DNA from: Climacium dendroides
Taxonomy: Eukaryota; Streptophyta; Bryopsida; Hypnales; Climaciaceae
Length of the DNA: 64,000 bases
Assembly (NCBI GenBank): GCA_950106755.1
Contig: OX467088.1
Span: 1,286,001 to 1,350,000 of the forward strand
Direction: 5' to 3'
This document shows, piece by piece, positions 49,601-62,667 of the stretch. The position numbers and the translations under genes are program-made. Within the stretch, counting starts at the first letter, position 1. The number at the start of each line of letters is the position of its first letter. The notes below the pieces were generated by a model. The model searched no databases and was not told where the DNA came from. It saw nothing but the letters and a program-made list of their open reading frames with translations.

Positions 49601-52396
49601 TTCATCAACCCCGGCCTGACTAACCAGCCCGCTTTGGCAAGCCAGCCAGGGCCTCCGGCTAGGCAGTGCGGCCTTTGGCCTAGGGAGGGGAATTGACTTC
49701 CCCTCCTCACAAACAAAAACTTGAAACTTGAAATTTATTTTTGTTTGTCTTTTCAAAACTTTGTCATAGGAATTAAGAAAGGACAAAAAATAGAAGGAGT
49801 GAGGAAAAAAATAGAGATAGGAGTGAAGAGGAGAAATAGAGGTGAAGGAAAACAAGGGATCATATAGGAATATGTAAAATTGCCATAGGAAACAAAATTA
49901 GGAGAATAGCATAGTAATTGCGCACCTTTCGGTGTCCCTTACGAAACCCCTCCAAACCTCTCGCACCTTTCGGTGCACCTCACATCTCCCTCTAAACACC
50001 AAGTACAAGCAAAAAATAATGAAGAGTTATGAGAGATAGAGAATTAGTAGTAAATTAGAATAGAATTAGAACCATACAAATATGGGGTTCAATAGGAGTG
50101 AGACACGAAGGGTGGACCATGTGAAATGTCGAAAGGTGTCATTAGGTAAGCAAAAAATGGAAAAGTAGTGGTTAGGAGGTCAAGAGCTTTCTAAGCCAAC
50201 CATTAGAAAAGTATAGTATAAAATCCCAAATAGAAGAAAGGAGGAATAGTAGCTAGAATTTAGTTGCAAATTTGTATTAAAAGTCTACTTTCAAGCGGTG
50301 AGCATAAATTACCGAGCAATTGAACCATGGAGGAAAATGAAGATCTTGGAAGACTCATCTACAACGTCTAAGATGACTCACAAAGTGAGGTAAGATTCTA
50401 AATACTCAGATTACTATTAAATTGCAAAGTAGATAATTTTAAATACCTTAGCCGAATTAACCTTTTAAGTCAGAATATTAAAACTAGATTTTCTCCAAGT
50501 TTTAGATTCAGATTGTGATACCTTTAGTTTAGAGGTTTCCAAAAATGTCTCACACTTAGAAATCCAATGAAAAATGAGAAAGATAGAGACGGATGAAGTT
50601 TAGGGGTCAAAATGAATGAAAGTTAGATAAATCATCCAAAGTCAACCATATTAGAAAGTCAAATAGTAAATAGAGTTCAGAGACCAAAAGTCAAATCTCA
50701 AGTAAAATTATAAGGTAGATTAGTAGAAATCAATGGATGAAGTTTGATGAACCAATTAGCGGTCAAACTTCATCCTTCCATAACTATTGTTAGAAAGCTC
50801 GGATGAGGTCGAGTTTTATATTTTTAGAAATGGCATAACATGTTCTATCACTTAAAAATGATAAATCTAGACTGAATTCATTTTGAATAAAAACCACATT
50901 GGCTTAGTTAGTTGAGATAAAAGGGTAAAATTTTTAGTTATTTAGAATTTCTTATTGTTTTGTTTATTTTTCACATGTAAGAGTTAGGAAAGATCCATTG
51001 CTTGGAAGGCACAATGGATTGACGCTAGGCACCCTTAGGACAAAACTTACAAAACAATACAAAGAACCTGGTTGTGCAACGTTAGTTTACCATGGGTGGG
51101 TAAAAAAGTGCTCACACTCCCTGCGCTGCGTCGATCCTCAAGGTCTCCGATCAGGGTCGAAATGTTACAATTTTTGAAATCTTTCTCCGAAGTCTACCTC
51201 ACTTCTTCAATTACTCCATCGCAAGCAAACTACCAATCAGAAATTTGGAAAATTTTGAGGGATTAAGGATGCAACCTCAATCCGCGCTGAATATCGTAAA
51301 TTTACAAAATTTGATCCAATTTGTCAAATTTCTCGAAAATGTTTGCAAATATGTGCTCGCTTGATTGATGAGATCCTCACCAAGCCCCAATTGATCACAA
51401 TTCTGCCAAATTTGTCGAAATTGTCAACATTTGGCTCTGCAGTTAGGAGCTGTGGCGACCGTATTTGTGAGTGCCGGCTACGACGAATCTTCTTGATCTT
51501 TGCAGTCTTAGATTTGATTAAGCCCAATCTTCCCTTCCATTGTAGTTCCAATCACAGGAGAGTTTTATTACCTCGCACATCTACAATTTTAGATTTCAAC
51601 CTCTCTGATTTTTGCAGAGGTCGCAGTCAACTTAGGGCTTCTACGTTTCATTCCTCAATGCTCAAAGTTCCAAACCATTTTCACATCCAAATTCACCTTC
51701 ACAAGCAGCAAGTCTCTCATAGTGCTCAGGTCTCTCAATTAACTCAAAGTCATACGCACTAACAATATACAGAAACTTAACCAGAGAATACGTACAAAAG
51801 CTCCAAATCTCACGGCTAGCAAGGTCAGTCTACAAATTCATCAGTTAATCATCTTGCAAACACAATCTAGTAGTGCAACAAAATAATTCACGTGACACCA
51901 AGCGACCAACACCAACGCGAAGTACAGCAATTCAAAAGAAACAAGAACTCCCAGATTGCACAGACTCAATTTTTATTGCAAGAAGCAAGATTACACGTGC
52001 AAGAATTTCCTGCACTCAAAACTACACTGTTCTGTACTATGTGAGAGAAATGGGAGAGAGAAGAATAAAAGGTAGGAGGAGGGGGGGTGATCAGAAGCGA
52101 CCAGCAGCTGCAACGTTCTAGCAAAACTCCCCAAATCTTTAAGTCTTTTTCTTTTTCTTTTTTCTCCCCTTTTCTTTATCTTTATCTTTCCCATTTACTT
52201 TTATATTTCCAACTAACTACTTACTTAAATAGTTTTGAATCATTTCTACACTTGGAAGATAAAATAAGTCTATTTTACACTAGATACTAGAAATAGAGTA
52301 GAATATATATATAAAGTTCACAAAAAAACAAAAAGTACTAATATAAGCCAAAAAGCTAGATAACATAGCCCCCTACTTAGTCTATTGACGTTCCCG
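49601..52396. other. AT-rich spacer, possibly the 3' part of the D LTR
   Basis: No gene I can support. TCGCACCTTTCGGTG-type words occur twice near 49920 and 49965. The end adjoining 52397 should hold the 3' part of the element whose ORF ends there, but I found no clear LTR end. Confidence 0.45.
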
Positions 52397-53450
52397 TCAA
52401 TAATGTCTAAGTCTCTTGTTTCTGTCTCGATCCTGCAACTGAATATCTTTTCTCAAAGTCTTTGTACACGCCTTCTTTACATCTTCATCCCTGTCCAACA
52501 ATGATGGATTATGTAACCTTTGATTCTGCAACCAAGTCTGAGTAGGTAGAAATCTGTTATGGCTAAACTCATTGATGAAACATTTTTGAGCACCCCATAG
52601 AAAATGGGTCAAAGCCATAAGCTCTAATACTCGATGCCATCGAGCACTATGATACTGTAACTTCATCATCATATGAAACTCTGGTTGTAACGGATCATAC
52701 TTATTCACATCGATAACAATACCAAATTTCGAACACATATAATGCAAATAATTACAAAATACTGCTGCTTCAAAACAAACTGGATCTGTATGATTAATAT
52801 GCTGCTCATGAAAAGCTGCATAGGCTTGTGCACATAACATAGGTGTCGTAAAAATACCAAGTATCACAAGCCAATTATACTCAACTGAATCCAAAGTGAC
52901 CTTGGGATTCCACTTATATCTTCTCTGACAATGACAGAAATGAACATTTGTACTCACAGAGGGTGGTGGATTTATCTGCTATTTCTTAGAAATCATCAAA
53001 TAAACTTTATCATATGGTATATTTGTCATACGCGCAGTTAGCCGTAAGTATCCTTACAACAACAAATTATTGCAAGATGACACGAATTATCATTCCACGG
53101 AACTTCTAGTATGATATCAATTGAATTAGAAGCATCCGGATTGTGACTACTCACTTAATCCTCCTTTCACTTTCCCTACCTTACTCCGGAAACTTAGTAC
53201 ATTCCGGATTCCGTTCCGGATCCGGACACACCCGGAATTGAATTCCGTCTTTCTTCCGTTATTGGTTTTTGTTGCCTCTGTTTACCCTTAGAGAGTCCGC
53301 CCTTGATCTAGAAAGGGATGGGGACTCACCACTTGTGTGACTAACCTCTCTGCATCCAAATCCTAACTAACAACACACCCAAGACAACACAATTGTAGGA
53401 GGAGGGAGGAGTATTTTCTCACAGATTCCGGATTGGCCGATCCGGAAGCA

Positions 53451-53492
53451 GGTCACACAAAGAAATTCTCATACCTCTCTTACTACAACGAC
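53451..53492 (-). promoter_or_regulatory. Conserved LTR motif (C)
   Basis: Minus strand GTCGTTGTAGTAAGAGAGGT, ATGAGAATTTC, TTTGTGTGACC. Confidence 0.55.
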
Positions 53493-54189
53493 GGATCCAA
53501 ATTCATAAACCTAAGGGAGTAAAGTTCCAAGGAGAAGACAATGTACCAAGGGGGAGGTTGGTAGACCTTCCGGAGTAGAGGGAGTTCCTTTCCTCTGGCG
53601 GTTACTTATCTCCGCACAAAACCCTTCTGGTTCTGGAATCGCAGGGACCTCTACCTTCTTATCCGGATTGCCGTTCCAGCAATTTAAAGGCACGTGATGC
53701 TTACACTCCCTTACTCAGCTTGCATCCCTTCTGACCAGCTCAACCCCCAAGAGATCCGTAGTTCAAGATCTGGATTCCTCTTCTTCCTCCCTTTTCTTTC
53801 TCCAGTATAAGGATACAACACACACGCATACACTTAGCCAAAGATTCTGTTTAAGCGAAGTGCAGCTAGAGGCACCCTAGCTGACTTAGATTAAGAAAAG
53901 AAAATTGTAATACATACGTGAAAGTACTAAGATGGAATGGAATAGAATGCCGGCCACTAACTGACCTGCCCTTAAAATACTAACACAAAAACCCAAAGTC
54001 AACTCCTAAAAGCCTGAAAAGGAAACCCGAAAATCCAGGCAACCAATCACTGAACCTCCGAAATATCCGGAAAGGCTAATAACTACCGTCCGAGATTGCC
54101 GGATTTTTGTACTATCCGCCTAAGATTCTAGAAACTGGGCCCATGCTCGGAAACCCGATCCGGATCTTATACTTCTTTTCCAATGAATT

Positions 54190-56117
54190 CTAATGTTTTG
54201 GCTTCTGTCCTTTCCTTAAGCGGCTCCCTGCTTGACTGGTAGGCGTCCCCTTCGTATTTTTCGCTGTTGCCCGAGTCTGGATATGGTGCGTTGCGGGAGA
54301 CGGATCGCTGTTGTCTTCAGTTCCGGAAGTGGAATGGGCACTCTCCTCCTGAAAGTCTTCGATGACTTGAACTTCCTTCTCCTTCTCTGGCGGTGTATCC
54401 TCCAATGTTGCGGGTTCGCTTCACTTTTCCGGTGTGGTCTCTTGCCTGTGTGAAAATCCTTTCGGATTAGTCCAAGCCGGATTGGTCATTCCACCGATCC
54501 GATTGATGAGGTCTCCTCTGACTTGCTGTTCCAGAACCTTGAATGATCCGGTCATCAAATTCGGCATTGTTTGTGACTTGGATACTTCCGGAGTTGAAAA
54601 TTTGGGTGGTACCGGAACCGATTTTACGCTGGACTCAGGTTCCGGTTCCAAAGCTGGCCTCAAATTCAGCTCCGTCATTCGCATCTTGCTGGCGGAAGGC
54701 TCGGCTGGCGTGAGTATCCCCCTCAATCCCTCCATTCGAGTTGCACGATCTGCTACCGGTCTCCCTGGACTACTCGAGACAAAAGGAAGTTCCGGAAAAG
54801 TGGAGAAATCCATCACTTGATTTGGATCGATGGCCGCCAATAGCTGTTGGAGCTCCCTCAAAACTCGCTCTATCCTCGCAGTGGTCACTACCTTGGTTCC
54901 GGTGATGTGGCCTTCCGATATCAGCTTCTAGTCAAACAAAGCAACTTTCGTGATGATATTGGCTTTGATGTTGACTGCTTCGAATAGATTCTTGACAAGA
55001 GAGAGAGCCTCTTTCTCTTTCTCCTTTGAAACTGCCATTTTCCCTTCCGCCCAATTCACTCGGGCTTGGAGTTGGTTCCGTTCCGCCTCCAACTCCTGAA
55101 TTCGCTCCTCCCTTCTCTTTAGATCTTCTGGTTTGGGCAGTCGCTTGACAGCTTCTACAATCTGATCCGGCTCCACCTTCAAAACTTCCGCGGTATCTAT
55201 TACCAAATCCGCCAAGCTGTCGTGGAGTACCTTGGCCTCGCGTATCCACTTGAACCCAACATTGAAAAAGGCTGATTTAGTTTCCACTTCCGGTCCTTTG
55301 CTGGACTCCCCCTTCTCCATCGCCGATGGCTTGGATTGCGACCCCGGATCAGTTGACTTCCTCTTCTTGTTCCTTGGATCGGTCAAGTGTTCCTTGGGAA
55401 GTTCCTCCGGATCCGACTCGATCGGATCTTCCGCTTCCTCCCCGGAAAGTCCGTATGACAGAATTGCCTTTCCGGTGTCATACTGGATTACTTCCGCTAC
55501 ACTCAAAAGTTCCTGTTGATGGTACAGATGGAACAAGTAGGTGCTAACTGGACTCACCTTCGCTCGGGTTAAATGATCCGCTAGTTTAGAAACTATCCCG
55601 GCTATGACTCTACTCCAGTGCACCACTCGGTTCTCCATAGCCCCGAAAATAGTATTGGCCACCGTAATGGTAACCCGTGTTGGTTTTTCCGAATACAAGA
55701 TGGGAATGAGGAATTCTAGTATCCGCCTATGTCTCTCGTCCTTGCATTCGCTAATAGCGAATCCGTCCTTAGAGTTTGCAGAGCCTGTGAACTTCCCAGC
55801 TACAAAACAGTCCGTCCTTGATGCTAACCCGTTCCCGCTCTTCCGGAATTGATAGACGTCCGCCCAGATGTCCTCGGTCCATGCAACTGACCGCCCTCTC
55901 AAAGTGAGCTCATATTGATTCGGAACACCATGAAGTAGCTCCTGAATCATATCTTTACTCTTGAGGTTCCATGGTCGGTGACTCGGTGTAGTAGACCGAC
56001 ACACCCTAACTTAGTTAAGTCCTCCTCTAACTGCTTGTGTAGTTCCGAGTTATCCGGAATGGCTGGAGAGATAACCTAGGCAGATACCGCTACCTTCCGT
56101 ACTGGTCCGGATGCCAT
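54190..56117 (-). pseudogene. LTR-encoded ORF, C family, copy 2
   Basis: ATG at 56115-56117 (MASGPVRKV). An 8-bp insertion (repeat of CACCGAGT) at about 55977-55990 shifts the frame; after that 358 codons are open, with stops at 54928-54930 and 54421-54423 and the end at 54190. Domains: TLRGRSVAWTEDIWADVYQF, SGNGLASRTDCFVAGKFTGS, TRVTITVANTIFGAMENRVV, YLFHLYHQQELLSVAEV, an acidic linker (EEAEDPIESDPEELPKEH), SAFFNVGFKWIREAKVLHDS, a coiled coil (RREERIQELEAERNQLQARV) and TKVALFD with ITG in the C-terminal motif. It differs from copy 1 mainly by point changes. Confidence 0.7.
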
Positions 56118-58535
56118 AAGATCTAAGTCAGAACAAGAGAGAAGTAACCCTACTTTAGTCACTAACTCACCACTCTTTCTCTCAACTACTCACACGAACA
56201 GTCTCAGAAAAGCAAAACAAGAAAGTGAAGAGGAAAACCCTAGGCAAACAACTTAAATACTAAACCATCTTTTTACGGATTTAAGGACAACGGCTACAGG
56301 TCCGTTGTACTAACGGTATCCTACTCCCGTAGCTACGAGGTCTATACGGTAGGTTCCTGTGTTCCGGGTAAATCTGGATTCCGGATCCGGATAAGTTACG
56401 GTTACGGGTTGTACTGGAACGCTTATTTCCTAATTCGAGTTATCTTACCCAAAAAATCACGTTCTAACTATAAATTTTTTGATTTTCCCTATTTTTCTCA
56501 CCTAATTCTTGTATCATTGATCCGTTTCTGGATTCCGGATTCTCACAATATTCTCTGTCCTGGATAATCCATAATCCTCGCCCAACCATTCCAATGCTTT
56601 CTAACTGGGTACAGGTCTCTCAATAGTCATATCATTAAACATTGCAAAATAATGTTCCAAAAATTGACATGTGAAAATAGAACCTTATACTAGAGTTCTG
56701 ATACCCAACCATGCAGCATGTATATATGATGGTGGAGGTAACTTGAATATAGAACTCTCTTTTGTCAAATGAAATTTAATTTGACCTTTAGTATAAGCAT
56801 CTAGAGTAGTACATAATCTGATATAAGTCTGCTGGATATTATACACATAATGACTAGTAGTCAACTCACCTCTCTAGGCAACTACCCCCCTACTTGCAAC
56901 TGCTTGCAATAGAACTTCAATCCCACCCTAAGAGGTCTTAGTAGAAGTCAACTTACTACGTAAAAACTGAAGCTCCTGCTTCCACTTGGCTCTTACTTCA
57001 AATGAACTATAACAATTGGGGTCAATATCATTCTGATGATCAGTAGTCCATACTAACCTCTTCGGTACAGTGGACAAATCCACTAGTCTTCTATGTTTTA
57101 GCTCTTTCTCCAATTGTATATAATAACATAAAGCTCTAACCTCCAAATCCGCTATAGGATAATACAATGGTTCCCAACTAGTCAAGGATAAGTCTTCACG
57201 AACCAACATCTCACATAATAAATTTTGCATATTCTCAAACTTACCAGTTGTTTTCCATACTACTTGAAACTCTTCTGGGGTTAACTTTTGTTCTTTACAT
57301 AGGTCCAAAATACTCAAACATATATAACTCTGAAGTTCATATGCTCTATATAAAGAAAAAGTAGGTGGAGACTCACAATGATACTGCCACATATTCTGGT
57401 GTAGTCTGGATAATGTAGAATCCATATTAATACTCTCATCAGTCTGAATACATAGAGATACTGTAGATGATGAAACACATGGATTCACCAACTCTGTCGA
57501 ACTCTTCAAAATTTCTTCTTTTAATCTCTTATTTTCTTCTTCTAAGAGTTCAACTTGATAAAGAGATTTAGTATAAGCCTCATCCATATCATTACTGATC
57601 GTCTAAATGTTATTGAACTTTGATCTCCATAAATTACACTCATCCATCTTACTTTTAAGTCTCTCCTTAAAATGATTTTTATATTCCACATTCAAAGTCT
57701 CTAATATTTTAACCTTTTCTTGTGCTTTTGTTGCTCTATTCTTAAAAATATGAACTTCCAAACTCAAATGATTCACTTTTTCTTTATAAGTCTCAATCTC
57801 CTTTCTCGACTCTTCAATCAAAGTGGAATTAGACTCAATAGGTGGTATAGAAGAAAATGAACCTGGCAAAGCGTCTTCATTATTATTCTGATCACAATGA
57901 GAAGATTTTGGGTCAATACTCATAAGTGGCACTCCATCACCAATATGTGGGAAGATATCTATCCTTGAAATAGCTTGCTCACACAAAGCTGATAATAGGT
58001 AAGCGGACTTCAAATGCAATGGACTATCATTCTTCTTTGTTTGGAGCTCACTCATCATACTCTGATAGGCTAGATATGACCAATCAATTTTTTCACTCAT
58101 ATATGCCAAATATACAATATAGAACGACTCCCTATCCATAATTGTAAAAATTGTTGCTCCAAAAATATGCTGATTTATAAATACAAAAAATAAGGGCACT
58201 TCTTCTTCTATCATATAGGCCAAATCATAACCATTCTGAGTACAGGCTGCCCTATAATTGGTACTAAATAACAAAGTCTTGTCTTTAGGAGTCAATGGAT
58301 TAAACATGCAGCATCTGATCTCTCCCAAAGTTATATGAAACAACTTTGCTACTTTCTTAGGAGAAATACAAATTCTTTTATCCTCAACACTCACTTCTTT
58401 TCTTCTTCCATAATCACTTATAACTATAACATCTCGTACCAATTTATCATTCACAGGCAACCACCTATAATGAAGATAGTCCCAAATACCAACTTTTTTA
58501 AAGAGGTCTTTTTGAGTCTCTGAAAACTCCAACAA

Positions 58536-60108
58536 TGTCTCAGCAAGGAATATCCCACGTGGTGTAGAGTGAATTTATAATATGTTGTCCATATCCTGAT
58601 TGATTAACTCAAAACTTGACACTTTAGAAGAAAGACTTAACTAACTTGTTTAACTTATAGACACTATCAGACAATATAGAGATAGTAATATAATGATAAT
58701 ACTAAGGATAAGGAGCTAATTGTTCTTTTATATATATCTACTAATATACTATATACTTATGTTTAGACAAAAACAACATAATAGACAGTCATTTGATAGA
58801 TTGAACTAGATTCTAAGTTTCAACACTGAAATGATATGAAGGAAAATTGCCTAATTGTTCTTTTCTTATTGTTGACCTAAAATGAGATTTAAGGATAACT
58901 ATAAATAAGATAGAAAATGACAAGAAAAGACTAGACTTAAGTATGGTATTGATTTTTGTTTTCTTCACCCATTCTGCTGTCTATCTTATTTCTTCCTTTT
59001 TGCTTCAATTTCCTCACAAATAAATGATACTAACAACACTCAATCCTATTTTCTCCTCGTTTTCTCTCACGCATGTTTTCTCACATTATTGTGTAATCCT
59101 TTCATTCACTTCAGTCAATCCTTACTCCTCACGGAAATCACTTTTTTTTTTTCTCGCTTTTGGTCTCTCGAGACTCTCGGCACATTTACTTTCAACTATA
59201 AATCTATTGAAGGATGTCTTATTTTTTTCAATAAATCTTTAAAATTTGTATCTAGGATTCAAGTTAGTATTTATGAGATTAAGTCAAAAAGATTCTTATT
59301 TATCATGTTTTTAAGAATGAAAAATAACTACACCCATTATATTTTCATTGTATCAACACTTCAAATTCCTTTCTTCTCTCAGAAATTTTGCCTTTATATT
59401 ATCTGAACTCACCTTTCTTTTACACTCATTTTCTTACAACTTTCTTTATTTCATTCTTTAATTTGGACCAAGGTTATTTTTCCTTACTTCTTTTCACTCA
59501 TCTTATTATTATCATGTTTCAGCACTTGAAGTACTAGAAGAAAGAATTAAACCAAAAGTTTGGTCACTTCTTATTCCATCTCGTTCTTATCTTATTTTAT
59601 CATGTTTTTCTTCTTTTCAACTTTGATTATTTATTCTTTCTGAAATCCTCACACTCTCAATTACTTATATTTTTTCTCATTTTCTTTCAAGGCAATTTCT
59701 CTGGATAATTACAGGTTCATTAATTTCCACGTTAATTTCAAGAATAAAAGACACTAAGAAAGGGTAACTAATTGTTCTTCATACGAATGATACCTGTATG
59801 TTGTTTGCTAATGAGATGCACTCGTTTATCAGCAATGCATTCTACAAAATTCAAAAATTTGAGACAAACTAACCATTAATACAATTTCCATTATCTGTAA
59901 CCACTTATTTGATTAGCAATAATTGTTCATTCCATTCAGTAATATAATTTTGCTATATCTTTTGTTTAGTGTAACAAATGTGTTGAAATGTTGTTTGTTT
60001 TAAAAAAATAATAATAATAATAATAATTTTAATTTTTAATTTTTGTATTTTTATTTATTTATTTATATATATTTTTAGCCTGCCTTCTACTTAAATCATA
60101 ACTTGTCC
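58536..60108. other. AT-rich D-element sequence between pol and its downstream ORF
   Basis: No gene seen. It holds the TATA box at 58727-58738, an (AAT)n run at about 60008-60030 and a purine-rich AAGTAGAAGGCAGG just after the pol stop (minus strand, about 60080) that could be a polypurine tract. The LTR start is not clear. Confidence 0.5.
58727..58738 (-). promoter_or_regulatory. TATA box upstream of the D downstream ORF
   Basis: Minus strand AGATATATATAAAAGAACAA, about 190 bp before the ATG at 58535. Confidence 0.5.
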
Positions 60109-62667
60109 TCAAGTTATGTAAGGTTTTAGGCGATAACCATTATATCGTGTAGAATGTATTACTCCTGCAAAATCTTGCAATTCTACAGACCCATTGAAAT
60201 ATACATTCAAGATTTTGTATGGTCCAAACCAGCGCATTTTGAATTTGCCTGGAAATTTTTGGAATCTACTATCAAATAGAAGGACTAAGTCATTAGGATG
60301 CAACTCTTTGGGTTTGAGTTTGCTATCATAATAACTTTTCCTACGGTTTTGAGTTACTAGCATGTTTAAGTAGGCTTGACGCCTAGTCTCGTCCAATTTT
60401 TCTAACATTGAATAATGTTCTTTCAAAAAGTCTTCTTTTCCTAATTTATGCTCAATTGCAATCCGTAAGGATTGGATTTCTAGTTCAATTGGCAAAATGG
60501 CCTCCTGACCATAAACTAGTTGAAAAGGTGTACATTTGGTAGTTACCTTGTACGCACACCTATAAGCCCATAAGGCATCTAGGACTCATGCATCCCAATC
60601 TGTGTTAGAGCCTTAGACTATTTTGGTAATGATTTTACAAAGTATTCCATTAGTCTTTTCTGTCTGACCATTTGCTCTTGGGTGATAAGGACTTGTTTTT
60701 GTGTGTTTGATCAAATATTTTTCAGTTAGTTATGCAATGGTGTCATTCAGAAAATGAGTGCCTCTATCACTTACAAGCTCTTTTGGACAGCCAAATTGTG
60801 TGATGATGTTTTCAAATAGAAATTTGGCAACAGTTTTGACATCGTCCGTTTTAGTGGCAGAAGCTTCTGCCCATTTAGTGACATAGTCTATAGCGAGTAG
60901 GATATATTGTTTCCTACCGTTTCAACTTGGGGGTTTAATTGGGCCGACAAAGTCAATACTCCATTTCTCAAAAGGTATTTGGGCAAGGATAGGAGTTAGG
61001 GGTATAGAAGTAGAAGGTGTAGGTTTGCTTATTCTCTGGCAAGGATCACACTTCTTTGCATATTTAGCAGCATCTGCAAACATGGTTGGCCACCAATAGC
61101 CAGATTGTAGTGCCTTTTGGGCAGTGACTAACCCAGCAAAGTGTCCTCCACAGACATCACTGTGATATCTTTCTAGGATTATGGGTACTTCACTTGGATT
61201 AATACAACGCCTTAAAATTTCATCTTTACCTTTCTTGTAAAGAATGTTTTCTATTAGTGTGTAAGGTGTTGCTCTATAAACTAGTTGTCTCTTTTGCTTT
61301 TCTATATATTTTGTTGGAATTTGTCTAGTGGATAGGTAATAGATAATGTCTGCATATTCTGTTGGAATGACATCTACTTGAAATAAATTGGCATCTGGGA
61401 AACTATCATCAATGGGTTCTAGTCCAACTTCTGGGTTAATTCGAAATAGATGGTCTGCATTCACATGACTCTTTCCAGGTCTTACTTGGATCGTAAATTT
61501 GAACTCCTAGAGTAACAACACCCATCTAGCAATCCGTCCACTAAGTTCGGGTTTGTTTATCATGTATTTTAATGCATCATAATCTACATAGAAAACAAAT
61601 TTGTAACCCAACAAATAGTGTCAAAATTTTTTAACAGAAAATATCATTCCTAACGCTTCTCGTTTTGTGACAATGTAATTCTTTTCTACAGCGGCCAATT
61701 GACGGCTTGCAAAGTAAATAGGTCGATCATGTCCTTTTTCATTCTTTTGGCTCAACACATTTCCAATTGCAATATTAGAAGCGTTAATATAAACTTCAAA
61801 ATCTTTATTCCAATCAGGTGGAATTAAGACAGGGGCTGTGACAAGTTTATGTTTCAGGGTGTTAAAGGCTTCTGTACAAGCCTCGGTCCATACATGTATA
61901 CTATCAGTCTTTTTGGTTAACGCAGTTAAAGGTAAGGCAATGTTGGCATACTTATGAATATATCTTCTATAGTATCCAACATGTCCCAAAAAGGCCTTAA
62001 CTTCTGTTATGGTGTTAGGTTGTAGTAATTCATTAATAATTGCTACCTTGTCTGGATCTGTAGCAATGCCTTGGTTAGAAACAATGTGTCCCACTATTTT
62101 ACCACAAGGTACAACAAATTTGGATTTGGCAGCGTTAATTGAAATGCCAAACTTTTCACATTGTTCAAAACACTTTTCTAAACATTCCGCATGATTGGCT
62201 TTTGTGCTAAACACATAAAAATTGTCTAGGAAGATTTCAATGAACTTTCTGAAATACTCTTGAAAGGCTATGGTCATTAATCTCTGAAAAGTAGCAGGGA
62301 CGTTACACAGTCCAAAAGGCATAACTGTATGGGCAAAGATTCCCCAATCAGTTGTAAAGGCCGTTATTAACCTAAATATTTCTGCGATTTGGATTTGGTT
62401 ATAATCTGAGAATCCATCTAGAAAGGAATAGCATTCATGTTCTACAATACCATCTAAAAGTGTATCCATAAAAGGTAAAAGAAAAAGGTCTTTCTTTGTG
62501 ACACTATTTAACTTACGGTAATCTTGGCAAATTCTTATCTTGCCAATTTTCTTGGATACTATCACAATGGGTGATACCCATTCACTGTGAGGTATGGGGA
62601 AAATGAATCTGCAAGCTAACAGCTTGTTAATTTCTTCTTTTACCATTAATGAATACTTTGGATTCAT
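60109..62667 (-). pseudogene. Ty3/gypsy pol of element D: RT, RNase H, integrase
   Basis: RT: EEINKLLACRFIFPIPHSEW, GKIRICQDYRKLNSVTKKD, CYSFLDGFSDYNQI, VMPFGLCNVPATFQRLM, and FLDNFYVFS, where the second catalytic Asp is Asn (62221-62223). Then VKAFLGHVGYYRRYIHKYAN. RNase H: VYINASNIAIGNVLSQ (first Asp replaced, 61783-61785) and PIYFASRQLAAVEKNY. Integrase: GGHFAGLVTAQKALQSGYWW, CDPCQR, EKWSIDFVGPI, a normal VSDRGTHF and the NGQTEKTNG Glu, and C-terminal FPGKFKMRWFGPYKILNVYF. Stops at 61621-61623, 60922-60924 and 60586-60588 are TGA where Arg CGA is expected; two further stops (about 60728 and 60613) are TAA. It ends LKPYIT, stop 60109. Dead, but little rearranged. Confidence 0.85.

Larger units (their letters stand above)
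53071..56547 (-). mobile_element. C-family long LTR, copy 2 (solo)
   Basis: 5' end TGTGAGAATCCGGAATCC at 56547. The 3' end is placed at 53071 (plus strand TGCAAGATGACACG), giving 3,477 bp, in line with A and B. Flanks ATTAT and ATATT are only a partial match, so the 53071 end may be off by a base or two. It splits the D ORF. Confidence 0.65.
52397..58535 (-). pseudogene. ORF downstream of D pol (distant analogue of the LTR ORFs), split by C2
   Basis: ATG at 58533-58535. N-terminal domain: FSETQKDLFKKVGIWDYLHY, VISDYGRRKEVSVEDKRICI, SPKKVAKLFHITLGEIRCC, reminiscent of plant retroelement 'transposon/mobile domain' proteins. Then a linker, a coiled coil (ESRKEIETYKEKVNHLSLEV, QVELLEEENKRLKEEILKSS) and a helical C-terminal part (AYELQSYICLSILDLCKEQK), continuing after the C2 insertion with WLVILGIFTTPMLCAQAYAA, stop at 52397. 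Stops at 57603-57605 and 56928-56930, and a shift after C2. It lies after pol on the same strand, exactly where the A ORF lies after its pol. A TATA box is 190 bp upstream. Function unknown. Confidence 0.55.

Noticed and set aside
51324..52290. Several ORFs of 60-140 codons on both strands
   Set aside because: Overlapping, low-complexity or AT-driven, without domains or splice signals.
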